Of a stretch of 64,000 nucleotides of DNA, positions 51,265 to 61,318 are shown piece by piece; positions within the stretch are counted from its first letter, which is position 1, and each line of letters opens with the position of its first letter. Source of the DNA: JBEGHD01 sp049334165 (GTDB lineage Bacteria > Bacteroidota > Bacteroidia > Flavobacteriales_D > Sanyastnellaceae); assembly GCA_049334165.1 (NCBI GenBank), contig JBEGHD010000018.1; one strand, 5' to 3'. A program made the position numbers and the translations under genes. The notes beneath the pieces are model-generated. The model was given only the letters and a program-made list of their open reading frames with translations, made no database searches and had not been told where the DNA came from.

Positions 51265-51957
51265 TTACTTCTGCTTTTTTGCAAAGCCAAAGCAGACATA
51301 GCGCTGAGAGGGAGACGTCAGTTTGTCTAGAGCCCGGTCCAGAGTTGCGAGGGCGTTTCGCTGTTTGTTGGACCTGCCAAAAGCTCCCAGAAAGCCACCA
51401 GTGGAAAGTTGCGTTTCATCGAATTCCGAACAAAGAGATTTGATTTCAGAAAGAGTAGGGTAGTTCCACTCATCGCCCCATTGAACAAATTTCTTTCTCA
51501 TCGCCTGATGAAAAGTAGAAGCTTTGAGGTTTTCTGCAAAGAGTAAGACACCTCCGGGTTTCAGTGCCTGGTGAATTTGTTCGATTGCCTTTTGTTGCAA
51601 GTCCGAGCGACCCTGTCTACCAACTCCACCGAGCACAGATTTGAAACAAATGATGTCGAATTCATTTTCGAAAGGAATGTCGAGCACATCCATTGACTGA
51701 TAGCTGACCTTGTCTGAAACTCCGTGCTTATAATGAATTTGTCTGGTTTTTTCATCGGGATCAATGAGGTCGGTGCAAAGCACTTGTGAACCTTCGAGAG
51801 CGAGAAAAAGCGAAAGACCACCAAACCGACAACCGATTTCGAGCGACCTTGAGTTTTGGAGCTTGGAAAAGTTGAGGTGCTTTTCCCAAAAGGGAATTGT
51901 ACGCGACCAGTTTTTCACATCCCAGCCAAAGGCATCAGTCAATTGTTGTTTGTTCAT
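51265..51957 (-). CDS. Class I SAM-dependent methyltransferase
   Basis: 230 residues. The Rossmann SAM motif I is SLEIGCRFGGLSLFLALEGSQVLCTDLID; motif II-like FDIICFKSVLGGVGR and motif IV-like LKPGGVLLFAENL follow. The LDKLTSPSQRYVCFGFAKKQK end is typical of small-molecule methyltransferases. The few cysteines are not arranged in the pattern expected of ArsM arsenite methyltransferases, so this is not a substitute for the missing arsM. Substrate unknown. Separated from the exported hypothetical by 57 bp. Confidence 0.85.
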   Translation of the reverse strand: MNKQQLTDAFGWDVKNWSRTIPFWEKHLNFSKLQNSRSLEIGCRFGGLSLFLALEGSQVLCTDLIDPDEKTRQIHYKHGVSDKVSYQSMDVLDIPFENEFDIICFKSVLGGVGRQGRSDLQQKAIEQIHQALKPGGVLLFAENLKASTFHQAMRKKFVQWGDEWNYPTLSEIKSLCSEFDETQLSTGGFLGAFGRSNKQRNALATLDRALDKLTSPSQRYVCFGFAKKQK

Positions 51958-52040
51958 CCTCGATCAATAGTATTAAGACAAAGAAAAACCTTTCAGTTTC
52001 AATCTTTAACTTACCTAGATCTTTTTTTAATTAGACCGTA

Positions 52041-52078
52041 AAAACAAAACGCCCCGAACCAACTGGCCCGGGGCGTTT
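52041..52078 (-). terminator. Terminator of the adhesin-PorP operon
   Basis: AAACGCCCCG (52047-52056) pairs with CGGGGCGTTT (52069-52078). On the minus strand a T-rich tail (TTTTGTTTTT) follows. Confidence 0.85.
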
Positions 52079-52099
52079 CAATGTCAATGAGTTTTTATT

Positions 52100-53092
52100 C
52101 TAGAAAGCTCTTCCGCTTGCTTTTGGAAGGTAGATGAGTGTAAACTCAAGTGCTCCTCTTCCAGAAGTGTATTCGTTGAGGGCAGAAGTATTGATGTCGT
52201 AGCTTACGTTAAATCTTAAGCTGTTGTAATCCACACCAGTCATGATGATGAAGGCATCATCCACTCTGTAGTATCCACCAAGGCGGGCTGCGGTCCCAGA
52301 GCGCTCGTCAAAAATATATTCACCAGCAAGTCCGGCAAGTACTTCGAAAGCCTCACCTTGCATTTGTGCCAAACCTTTTACATCGAGACGCACCTGATCG
52401 TTGATGTTCACCTTCGAACCTCCGTTGAAAGCGTACCTTCTCGGCAATCTGGAATCTGCGTCACCTGGTAAGAAATTTTTCTTCGGGTTGGTGATATGGA
52501 ATACAGAGAGTCCACCGTAAGGCTGAAACATTCCTTCCTTAACCATCTGATACTGGAAGCCGAAGTTAAACTCGGGCATCAGCGTTCTGAATCGCTCGAA
52601 GTTTTCGCCATCGGGCAAACTCTGAACAAAGCTTCCGCTCATGTACTGGTTGTCGAAAGTGAGGTCGAGGTCGTTGGTATTTTCGTAAACCACTCCGGCC
52701 TGAAGACCAACAGTGAGTTTGTGGTCACTCTGGCGTGGCTCGGTGATCTGGTAGGCACCGGAAACCACAGCTGTGAACGTGTTGAAGACGCGCGAACCAT
52801 CGTTGTTGATGATGTAACCACCAACTCCCCATTTCTTGTCGATCGGCATGTCAAAGGACAACGCCATCGTGCTAAACGGCTTGCTCGCGAGGGCTCTCCA
52901 CTGAGCTCGATATTGCGAAGCAGCACGAAATTCGTAATCGTGATTCATTCCCGTGAAAGCGGGGTTCAGCGTCACCGGAAGCGCGTCAAACTGCGACAGG
53001 TGATAATCCTGACCGTAGCTGTCTGCCGTAGTGGCAAACAGAGCTACAATCAATGCTGCGAAAAATATATTGAGTCTTTTCATGATCTTCAT
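52100..53092 (-). CDS. PorP/SprF-family type IX secretion outer-membrane protein
   Basis: 330 residues. Signal peptide (cleavage after ...DSYGQ, about 27), followed by YHLSQFDALPVTLNPAFTGMNHDYEFRAASQYRAQWRAL, the PorP/SprF signature. The rest is amphipathic beta strands ending QRVS-like outer-membrane C-terminus IYLPKASGRAF. PorP-like proteins are partners that retain a neighbouring adhesin with a type B domain. It lies 27 bp downstream of the adhesin gene on the same strand, the usual arrangement for SprF with SprB. Confidence 0.92.
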   Translation of the reverse strand: MKIMKRLNIFFAALIVALFATTADSYGQDYHLSQFDALPVTLNPAFTGMNHDYEFRAASQYRAQWRALASKPFSTMALSFDMPIDKKWGVGGYIINNDGSRVFNTFTAVVSGAYQITEPRQSDHKLTVGLQAGVVYENTNDLDLTFDNQYMSGSFVQSLPDGENFERFRTLMPEFNFGFQYQMVKEGMFQPYGGLSVFHITNPKKNFLPGDADSRLPRRYAFNGGSKVNINDQVRLDVKGLAQMQGEAFEVLAGLAGEYIFDERSGTAARLGGYYRVDDAFIIMTGVDYNSLRFNVSYDINTSALNEYTSGRGALEFTLIYLPKASGRAF

Positions 53093-53119
53093 TTTTAAAA
53101 TTCGTTTCAGTTGTGCGGT

Positions 53120-56100
53120 TTACTTGATGATCGTTACGTTTCCTGAGCGATTGAATTCTCTGTCGTCTTCAGTTACTGCGTAAATCGTGTACACGTAGTC
53201 GCCAACTGGCTGAAGTTCTCCGCTTGTGGTTCCGTCCCATCCCTGGTCAGTATCCTGAGTTTCGAATACCAGGTTACCCCAGTTGTTGTAAACTTTCAGC
53301 GTAAGCTCTTTGAAAGGTCCTCCTCGAACAATCAACAGATCGTTTTCTCCATCACCGTTAGGTGAGAAACCTGTAGGGAGAACCGGTGCGAGCACTTCGT
53401 CTTCTTCTTCACCAGTTACGGTGATCGTTTGGATGGAAGTGTTCGAGCAGCCCTGTTCGTTTTCTACAGTGAGTGAGATGTTGTAGGTGCCCGGAGCCAC
53501 GTAGGTGTTTTCCGGGTTTTGAGCATCTGATGAATTTCCATCACCAAAGCTCCAGCTCCAGGTATCCGCATCTTGTGAAAGATCTGTGAAGACGATCGTT
53601 TCTCCTGCGGCAATCGCGGTGTCCGACATCAGGAATTCTGAAGTTGGGTTATCGATAATCACAATCGATTGAGTAGTTGACTCTGAGCATCCAAGTGAGG
53701 AAGTGATCGTCATCGTCACATCGTAAACTCCAGGCTCTTCGAATCCGTGAACCGGATTTTGAGCAGACGAGTTGAGACCGTCTCCAAATTCCCAGCTCCA
53801 GTCAGAAATGCTTCCGAAGAAAATTTCAGAGTTGTCTGTAAACTGCAGCGGCTGACCGGCACAGGCACCGTCAAAAGTGAACTGTGGGTTGAACGGATCC
53901 GAAACAGTAATCACAACTTCATCAGATACCGGAGCGCAAATTTCGCTTCCGAAACTAGTCAGTGTCAAGGTGATTTCACCGACATTCAGGTCAGAGAGAC
54001 TCGGAACATATTCCGCATTGAGGTCATCGGCTGATGGCTCAAAAGTTCCCGTACCTGAGCTCGTCCAGTTTGCACCTTCTGCGTTTGCCACAGATCCGTT
54101 GAGGAAAACGCTTTCTGTTTGCTCGCAAATGGTGATGTCGCTTCCTGCGCTCACGGTTGGTATCGGGTTGATCGTTACGGTTAACGTGTCTGTTCCTGGC
54201 TGGCAACTACCGTTGTCAGTAGAGGAGAGGATGAGGTTCACTGTTCCGTTGAAAATGTCTGTTTCACTTGGCGTGTAAGTCGCATCCAAACTGTTGGCGT
54301 CAGGAGTGAAAGATCCCGAACCAGAAGTACTCCACTGTCCGGTTGTAGATCCTCCGGTCACAAATCCCTGAACATCAACTTCCGGATCGGTTGCGCAAAC
54401 CGTTACGTCTGCTCCGGCATCGGTAAATGCTGACGGTCCGAAAGAAATGGTCATTTGATCGATTTCACCCGCGCAGCTTCCGTTGTTGGTTGAGGTGAGA
54501 GTTAGCGTCACTTCACCAGCATCAACATCCGCCTGACTTGGGTAGTAGGTCGCATTGAGAGTTTCGTTGCTCGGATCGAATGTTCCAGTGCCAGAAGTAG
54601 TCCAGATTCCTGTCGTAGATCCGTTTGTTACTGAACCATTGAGTTGAGTGTATTCACTCGTTGAGCAAATTGACTGATCGTTTCCGGCATTCACCGAAAT
54701 TCCGTCAGTAAACTCTAAAAGAAGAGAATCCACTTCGGCAACACACTGTCCGTTTCCGGTAGTAGTGAGGTAAATCATGATTTCACCAGCATCCACGTCA
54801 GCAGAAGTCGCCTGGTAAGTAGCGTTGAGTGATTGAGTGTTTGGCGTGAAAGTTCCACCGCCATTGGTGCTCCAAATTCCGCCTGTTGCCCCGGAAACCA
54901 TTCCCGAGAGATCAGCCACCGGGTTTGTTCCACAAATCGACTGGTCGTCACCGGCATTTACAAGAGGTGCATCGGTGAAAGTGATTGTGATAAAGTCAAC
55001 GTCATCGTTACAGCTGTTCACTGCAGAAAGGATGAGATCGACTGAACCGTTGAGCGTGTCGGCTTGCGATGGGATGTAGGAAGCATTCAGCACATCGGCT
55101 GATGGATCGAAAGAGCCAGTTCCCGAAGTGCTCCACACAGCAGTAGCGTCTCCGCCAGTTACCGAGCCATTCAGTTGAACAGAGGCGTTGTTGGCGCAGA
55201 GTGTTTGGTTGTTACCCGCGTTCACAGTAGCCGATGGCAAAATGTCCACGTGCAGCGTATCGTTCACTGGCGAGCAGTTTCCGATTCCAGTGGCTGTGAG
55301 CACAAGCGAAACAGCCTGGTTGTTGTAGTCAGCTGCACTCGGCTCGTAAGTAGCGTTGAGTGTATTTGCATCTGGACTGAAAGTTCCTGTTCCTGTTGTT
55401 GTCCAGATTCCTGTGGTTGTGGCTCCGGAAATTTCACCTTCGAGTGAAATTTCAGTTTCCGATTCGCAAATCGTCACATCGTCTCCCGCATCCACTTCTG
55501 GTGCTGGAGTGATCGTTACTTCGAGTTGATCTGAAGCATCGTTACAGCTGTTTGAAGTAAGCGTGAGTGTCACAAATCCGTTGTTGTTGTCACCAACACT
55601 TGGGAGGTAAGTGGCATCGAGTGTTTGCGCATTCGGCACAAAAGTTCCCGATCCTGAAGTTGTCCAAACTCCTGTTGTAGCTCCACCAGAAATCACACCG
55701 TTGAGTTGGATGTCTGAGTTGTTTGCACAAACAGTAACATCGTCTCCGGCTTCAGCGATTCCGCCTGGTAGAATTTCAATTTGAAGTGTGTCGGTCACGG
55801 CAATGCAAGATCCGTTGTTGGTTGAAGTCAACACGAGCGTTACCATTCCGGCATCGTAATCTGCCTGGCTAAACTGGTAGCTGGCGTTTAGAGTCTGCGC
55901 GCTTGGCACAAAGCTTCCCGATCCTAGTGTAGTCCACTGACCCGAATTTGTCGGTCCTGAAATCGATCCGGAAAGAGCTACACTCGCATCGTCTTCGCAA
56001 ACTATTTGGTCTTCTCCGGCACTCACTGCAGGAGCAACAGAGATTGTTATTTCCACTTCGTCTGTTTCTACGTTACAGTTACCGTTGCCTGTAGTGCTCA

Positions 56101-59100
56101 AAGTCAGTGTTACAGTACCAGCCGCAATTTCTGCAGTAGTTGGAGTATAGACAGCATCAAGCGTAGATGCATTTGGAGAGAAAGTTCCGGCACCGCCAGT
56201 CCAAACTCCGCCAGAAGCGAGGTTTACAGTTCCATCGAGATCTACTTCAGGAGCGTTTGCACAAACAGTGATGTCTGTTCCGGCATCGGCTGATGGAGCA
56301 GGAGTGAAGTTGATTGTCACTTCATCTTCCACAGCCACACAGCTTCCGTTTCCGGTAGTTGTGAGTGTGAGTGTAATGCTACCCGAGTTGAGTTCAGTTT
56401 GAGTTGGCGTGTAAACTGCGTTGAGTGCGTTGTTGTTTGGAGTGAAAGTTCCAAGTCCACCGCTCCAGCTACCACCGGCCGCGAGGTTTACAAACCCGTT
56501 GAGTTGAATGTCTGAATTATTGACACATACCGTTTGGTCAGCTCCTGCATTCGCCTCTGGCGAAGCAGAGATGTTAAGAGTCATGCTATCCGATCCGGCA
56601 TTACAAGAGCCGTTGTTTGTAGTTGTGAGTGTCAGGATCACAGAACCACTGGCAATTTCTGAGGCCGTTGGAGTGTAGGTCGCGTTGAGGTCTGTGTTCG
56701 AAGGGTTGAAAACACCATTTCCACCAGACCAAACTCCGCCACCGGCATTTGTTACAACTCCAGCCAGGTTGATGGTTGGATTGTTGGCACATGACGTCTG
56801 GTTTGGGCCAGCATTGGCTGTGGCTTGTGGTTCGATGGTGATAATAATTTCGTCAGTTCCCGGGAGGCAGTTACCGTTTCCGGTAGTTGACAACGTCAGG
56901 ATCACTTCGCCACTTTGAATTTCTGCCGTGGTCGGAGTGTAGGTCGCGTCCAAAGCGTTTGCGTTTGGCGAGAAAACACCATTTCCACCGCTCCATTGTC
57001 CGCCAGTAGCGATCGTTACCGATCCGTCAAGCTGAACTTCTGGTGAGCTTGCGCAAACAGTTTGATCCAAATTGGCATCAGCTGTTGGCGCTGCTGTGAA
57101 AGTTACCTCAAGCTGGTCTGTTACAGCATTACAGTTGTCATTGCCTGTTGAGGTGAGTGTAAGGAAAATGTTTCCTGATGCAATTTCACCTTCTGTTGGA
57201 GTGTAGACAGCGTTCAGAGCTGTGTTGGATGGAGAGAACGTTCCCAATCCACCAGTCCACTGCACACCGTCAGCACCAAACATGTTTCCGTTGAGTTGGA
57301 TGGTTGGGTTGTTTGAGCATTTCGTTTGATCCGAACCTGCTGAAACTTCCGGTGCTGGACCGTAAACAATCGTTACGTTGTCCGACTCAGCAAGGCAGTT
57401 TCCGTTGTTGGTTGAAGTCAAAGTTAATGTCACACTTCCAGATGCGATTTCTTGCACGGTTGGTGTGTAGGTCGCGTTGAGCGTGCTGTTACTTGGTGAG
57501 AATGTTCCGTTTCCACCGCTCCAGGTTCCGCCACCTGCGTTGCTCACAGATCCACTCAAAGTTACCTGAGCGTTGTTGGCACAAGCAGCGAGATCATTTC
57601 CAGCATTCACCACTGGAGCAGGAGTGAAGTTGATAGTCATTTGATCCGAAACTGGAGTACAGTTTCCATTACCTGCAGAGGTGAGTGTTAGTGTCACGCT
57701 ACCCGAGTTGATTTCTTCTGGAGCTGGCGTGTAAACTGCATCAACGTCAGAAGCAGATGGGCTAAACGAACCGGCACCTCCACTCCAGATTCCTCCTGAA
57801 GCTACCGTCACGGTTCCGTTGAGCGTTACTTCTGCGTTGTTTCCGCACACTGTTCTGTCTATTCCGGCATTCACAGTTGGAGCCGGAGTAAAGTTGATCG
57901 TCACCTGATCTGACTCTGCGTTACAGTTATCGTTTCCTGTTGTTGTCAAAGTGAGTGTTACACTTCCAGCTGCGATTTCGGCAGCAGAAGGCGTGTAAAT
58001 CGGGTCGATGTCTGTGTTGCTCGGAGCAAAAGATCCGCTACCACCAGACCACTCGATTCCGTCAGCTCCAGTCATTGTTCCGGTGAGCTGAACGTTAGCG
58101 TTGTTAGCGCATTTGGTTTGATCAATTCCCGCACTAACTGTAGGAGCAGGAGTGTAGGTAATGGTCATCTGATCTGACTCAGCGTTACAGTTTCCATTCG
58201 AAGTGGAAGTAAGAGTCAGTGTAACATTTCCCGAAGCAATTTCTGCAGCTGTAGGAGTGTAGGTGGCTGTCAAAGAGTTACTACTTGGCGAGAATGAACC
58301 ATTTCCACCGCTCCAAACTCCACCGCCAGCGTTGCTCACAGATCCACCGAGTGTGATGGCTGCGTTGTTGGCACAAGCTGTTTGGTTTGGACCTGCATCC
58401 ACAACCGGTGCAGGAGTAATTGTGATGGTCACATCATCAGTAACAGGTGTGCAGTTTCCATTTCCTGAAGTCGTGAGAGTAAGGGTCGCTTCACCAGCAG
58501 CGATTTCTGCGGCTGATGGAGAGTAAGTTGCGTTGAGTGCGTTAGCAGAAGGGTTGAAAGATCCGCTTCCACCGCTCCAGATTCCACCAGTAGCAACAGT
58601 AACAAATCCATTAAGAGTAACGTCTGCATTGTTTCCACAAACTGTTTGGTCTGTTCCTGCATTAGCAGTTGGAGCACCGGTGAAAGAGATTGTCATTTGA
58701 TCCGACTCCGCGTTACAGTCTCCATTTCCTGTTGAAGATAGGGTCAAGATCACACTTCCCGAAGCAATTTCTCCAGCAGTAGGAGTGTAGATTGCGTTCA
58801 GTGCCGAATTACTCGGAGAGAAAGTTCCGAGACCGCCAGACCACACTCCACCTGTGGCACCACTTACTGATCCCACGAGCTGAGTAGTCGCGTTGTTTTC
58901 ACATTTCGTTTGGTCGCCACCAGCGTTCACGGTTGGCGCATCTGTAAAAGTGATTGTCATGGCATCCGACTCTGCGTTACAGTTGCCATTACCTGTTGTT
59001 GTGAGAGTGAGTGTCACGCTGCCTGAAGCAATTTCAGCAGCAGTTGGCGCGTAGCTTGGGCTGAGGGCAGTGCTTCCCGGATCATAAGAACCGTTTCCAC

Positions 59101-61054
59101 CGCTCCATTGTCCACCAGTTGCTATGGTTACTGATCCTGAAAGATCAACTTCTGCGTTGTTAGCACAAGCTGTTTGGTTTGGACCAGCCGAAGCTGTAGG
59201 AGCAGGAGTGAAAGTGATCGTGATGTCATCGCTTTCTGCATCGCAAGTTCCATTTCCGGTAGTAGTGAGCGTTAGAGTTACCGATCCGTCAGCAATTTCT
59301 TGAGCCGTTGGAGTGTAGGTAGTGATGAGTGAAGTGTTGTTGTCAAAACTTCCATTTCCTCCAGACCAAAGTCCACCACCTGCATTTGCCACTGTTCCTT
59401 CGAGATCTACAACGGCATTGTTGCTGCAGATGTCTGTGTCGGCTCCGGCATCGGGCTCAGGAGCATCGAGGAAAGAAATTGTCATTGTTTCAGAAACCGG
59501 GAAACAGTTTCCTGTGGAAGTAAGAGTAAGTGTGATTGAACCTGCAGAAATATCGGCTTCACTAGGAACGTATTCGGCATCGAGGTCGGTTACTGATGGA
59601 ACAAATGCTCCAGAACCAGAGGAAGACCATTCACCAGTAGTGGCACCACCTTCAACGGATCCGTTGAGCATGGCAGTGCTGTTTGTACAAACTGTGAGAT
59701 CTGTTCCTGGATCTACTATAATTTCTCCGGAGAACTCAGAGAAATAACCAAAACGGCAACCGCTCGAGGCGCCACCGTTGATCAATCCAACTGAAAATAC
59801 TTCAGATGAGTTCGTGATGAGGTTGTTACTTCCAACTGGAATTTCGCCAGTTGTGAATGAAATTTGGGCACCCATCCAGGCGCCTGCTGTTCCTGGCACT
59901 ACAGTGAAGTCTCCAGCAGTGAGAATGCTTGCATCTCCGTTGATTTCAAAATCGCCTTCAGCTCCAGCTGGCACCACGATGTTCAATCCGAAATACTCGT
60001 TTGTCGATCTTACAAAATTCACTTGCTCTGATCCGGCACAGTTGAGCGGAGGCAAAAGAGCTCCACCAACTTCACAACCAAATCCCGAAACGTGAAACGC
60101 ATAAGTCGGCTGAGAGCAATTAATGTAGGTAAGCGGGTCTGTAATTTCTACACGGTAAGTTTCACCTGCAAAAAGAGTTGCCACTTGAGTTCCGTCAACG
60201 ATAACGGCATTGCTGTTTTGTGTAGAGGTGAGGTAAACATACTCTGGAACGGTGAGGCCACCCTTGTTTACGATGTATTCGTAACCTACGATGTCTACTG
60301 GCACGAGTTGGTCACCTATCAAATCCCGGCAGCCTGCAGGCTGCGGCCAGGTAGAATCATCTTTGGTTGAAACTGCAATGTTTTTGTCAGAAACGATGGC
60401 GGTTCCTGTTGGGTTGTCGGAACCATCAGTGCTGGTGACACTTCCCGAATAAGTCTCTCCCTGATTGAGGGTGACAGTGTAGGACTCAAGTGCATTGTGC
60501 CCACCATCCAGATCAACTCGAGGATAGATGATCACAGTAGTGTTGTCTTCTGTTGCTACAATGTCGAATGAAGTATAGGGAGTAGGTGAGTAGTCACCAT
60601 TTCTCCAGGTATTTTGGATCGGAGTGTAAAACTCCGTACCCAGACCGTTTTTACCTTTCAGGGAATAGATGTCCGGGTTGTTAGTTGTATTCACTTCATA
60701 ATAGCAGGTGATGTTTTCGGTTGAGACAATTCGTAAACCAGTTGTCAAAACCTGATCTGAAGGAGTGGTTTCAAGATCGCCCATAAATGCCGAAAGGTCG
60801 ACACTTGTTGAGGAGTTGGCTGGAAGGTTAACTGTAATTGGCGATCCGCCATTAAATCCGGGATTTGCCGGTTGGTCCACAGTAACAGTTGCGGCATTGT
60901 CACCACTGGCCATTCTGAGAAAGGCGGGGTTACTGGCCACGTGTCCGGGACTTACATAAGGCGGAGCGAACCAAAATTCGTTACTCGTTTGAGCGTTGGT
61001 GGAGACCCACATCAGAACAACTGTGAGGGTGAGTAAAAGTCTTCTAATGGTCAT
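53120..61054 (-). CDS. Giant repeat adhesin with type B T9SS domain (SprB-like)
   Basis: 2644 residues. Signal peptide MTIRRLLLTLTVVLMWVSTNAQ. Residues ~25-440 are an IgGFc-binding-like region (EFWFAPPYVSPGH, YYEVNTTNNPDIYSLKGKNGLGTEFYTPIQN). Residues ~445-2335 are 22 tandem ~88-residue repeats of the type GPNQTACANN...WSGGNGSFSPS...YTPTAAEIASGSVTLTLTTTGNGNC. Two PKD domains follow (SWEFGDG, SWSFGDG), then a type B (gliding-associated) sorting domain: LPTGFSPNGDGENDLLIVRGG, LKVYNNWGNLVF, GDYVYTIYAV. It is exported by the type IX system and kept at the surface by the PorP partner. Likely adhesion or motility role. Confidence 0.93.
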   Translation of the reverse strand: MTIRRLLLTLTVVLMWVSTNAQTSNEFWFAPPYVSPGHVASNPAFLRMASGDNAATVTVDQPANPGFNGGSPITVNLPANSSTSVDLSAFMGDLETTPSDQVLTTGLRIVSTENITCYYEVNTTNNPDIYSLKGKNGLGTEFYTPIQNTWRNGDYSPTPYTSFDIVATEDNTTVIIYPRVDLDGGHNALESYTVTLNQGETYSGSVTSTDGSDNPTGTAIVSDKNIAVSTKDDSTWPQPAGCRDLIGDQLVPVDIVGYEYIVNKGGLTVPEYVYLTSTQNSNAVIVDGTQVATLFAGETYRVEITDPLTYINCSQPTYAFHVSGFGCEVGGALLPPLNCAGSEQVNFVRSTNEYFGLNIVVPAGAEGDFEINGDASILTAGDFTVVPGTAGAWMGAQISFTTGEIPVGSNNLITNSSEVFSVGLINGGASSGCRFGYFSEFSGEIIVDPGTDLTVCTNSTAMLNGSVEGGATTGEWSSSGSGAFVPSVTDLDAEYVPSEADISAGSITLTLTSTGNCFPVSETMTISFLDAPEPDAGADTDICSNNAVVDLEGTVANAGGGLWSGGNGSFDNNTSLITTYTPTAQEIADGSVTLTLTTTGNGTCDAESDDITITFTPAPTASAGPNQTACANNAEVDLSGSVTIATGGQWSGGNGSYDPGSTALSPSYAPTAAEIASGSVTLTLTTTGNGNCNAESDAMTITFTDAPTVNAGGDQTKCENNATTQLVGSVSGATGGVWSGGLGTFSPSNSALNAIYTPTAGEIASGSVILTLSSTGNGDCNAESDQMTISFTGAPTANAGTDQTVCGNNADVTLNGFVTVATGGIWSGGSGSFNPSANALNATYSPSAAEIAAGEATLTLTTSGNGNCTPVTDDVTITITPAPVVDAGPNQTACANNAAITLGGSVSNAGGGVWSGGNGSFSPSSNSLTATYTPTAAEIASGNVTLTLTSTSNGNCNAESDQMTITYTPAPTVSAGIDQTKCANNANVQLTGTMTGADGIEWSGGSGSFAPSNTDIDPIYTPSAAEIAAGSVTLTLTTTGNDNCNAESDQVTINFTPAPTVNAGIDRTVCGNNAEVTLNGTVTVASGGIWSGGAGSFSPSASDVDAVYTPAPEEINSGSVTLTLTSAGNGNCTPVSDQMTINFTPAPVVNAGNDLAACANNAQVTLSGSVSNAGGGTWSGGNGTFSPSNSTLNATYTPTVQEIASGSVTLTLTSTNNGNCLAESDNVTIVYGPAPEVSAGSDQTKCSNNPTIQLNGNMFGADGVQWTGGLGTFSPSNTALNAVYTPTEGEIASGNIFLTLTSTGNDNCNAVTDQLEVTFTAAPTADANLDQTVCASSPEVQLDGSVTIATGGQWSGGNGVFSPNANALDATYTPTTAEIQSGEVILTLSTTGNGNCLPGTDEIIITIEPQATANAGPNQTSCANNPTINLAGVVTNAGGGVWSGGNGVFNPSNTDLNATYTPTASEIASGSVILTLTTTNNGSCNAGSDSMTLNISASPEANAGADQTVCVNNSDIQLNGFVNLAAGGSWSGGLGTFTPNNNALNAVYTPTQTELNSGSITLTLTTTGNGSCVAVEDEVTINFTPAPSADAGTDITVCANAPEVDLDGTVNLASGGVWTGGAGTFSPNASTLDAVYTPTTAEIAAGTVTLTLSTTGNGNCNVETDEVEITISVAPAVSAGEDQIVCEDDASVALSGSISGPTNSGQWTTLGSGSFVPSAQTLNASYQFSQADYDAGMVTLVLTSTNNGSCIAVTDTLQIEILPGGIAEAGDDVTVCANNSDIQLNGVISGGATTGVWTTSGSGTFVPNAQTLDATYLPSVGDNNNGFVTLTLTSNSCNDASDQLEVTITPAPEVDAGDDVTICESETEISLEGEISGATTTGIWTTTGTGTFSPDANTLNATYEPSAADYNNQAVSLVLTATGIGNCSPVNDTLHVDILPSATVNAGNNQTLCANNASVQLNGSVTGGDATAVWSTSGTGSFDPSADVLNASYIPSQADTLNGSVDLILSAVNSCNDDVDFITITFTDAPLVNAGDDQSICGTNPVADLSGMVSGATGGIWSTNGGGTFTPNTQSLNATYQATSADVDAGEIMIYLTTTGNGQCVAEVDSLLLEFTDGISVNAGNDQSICSTSEYTQLNGSVTNGSTTGIWTTSGTGTFDPSNETLNATYYPSQADVDAGEVTLTLTSTNNGSCAGEIDQMTISFGPSAFTDAGADVTVCATDPEVDVQGFVTGGSTTGQWSTSGSGSFTPDANSLDATYTPSETDIFNGTVNLILSSTDNGSCQPGTDTLTVTINPIPTVSAGSDITICEQTESVFLNGSVANAEGANWTSSGTGTFEPSADDLNAEYVPSLSDLNVGEITLTLTSFGSEICAPVSDEVVITVSDPFNPQFTFDGACAGQPLQFTDNSEIFFGSISDWSWEFGDGLNSSAQNPVHGFEEPGVYDVTMTITSSLGCSESTTQSIVIIDNPTSEFLMSDTAIAAGETIVFTDLSQDADTWSWSFGDGNSSDAQNPENTYVAPGTYNISLTVENEQGCSNTSIQTITVTGEEEDEVLAPVLPTGFSPNGDGENDLLIVRGGPFKELTLKVYNNWGNLVFETQDTDQGWDGTTSGELQPVGDYVYTIYAVTEDDREFNRSGNVTIIK
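53895..59730 (-). repeat. 22 tandem ~88-codon repeats within the giant adhesin
   Basis: Each unit opens with a G-x-D-x-T-x-C-x-N-N motif (variants: GPNQTACANN, GIDQTKCANN, GTDQTVCGNN) and contains one more Cys near NGNC. Units 3-14 show a three-unit higher-order pattern: units 3, 6, 9 and 12 (ACANN-like), units 4, 7, 10 and 13 (QTKC-like), units 5, 8, 11 and 14 (VATGG-like). Units 15-22 are more diverged and use TTSGTGTF instead of SGGNGSF. Confidence 0.85.
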
Positions 61055-61318
61055 TCTTTTAAAGTTTTAGACGAAGTGTTGCATATACAACGACATTAAT
61101 TAGCTCGTGACAATACGCAGGAATTGCCACGGGGTTTCTAAAACTTACAGTGAAATGGACTCAGATCGACAGTAGTTAAAATGAATTCACGATCGCTACT
61201 TATGTAAACTGATAACTTCTTTAAGTCGAAAACTACACCACTCAAGTACCGTCATTCACTAGAATCATAGAATGTCAATAATAATTGGTAGTTTGTGACT
61301 ACTTAGCTTTTCTACTTC

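Noticed and set aside
51265..51957. Methyltransferase as the missing ArsM
   Set aside because: It lacks the conserved ArsM cysteine pattern and is 25 kb from the arsenosugar genes.
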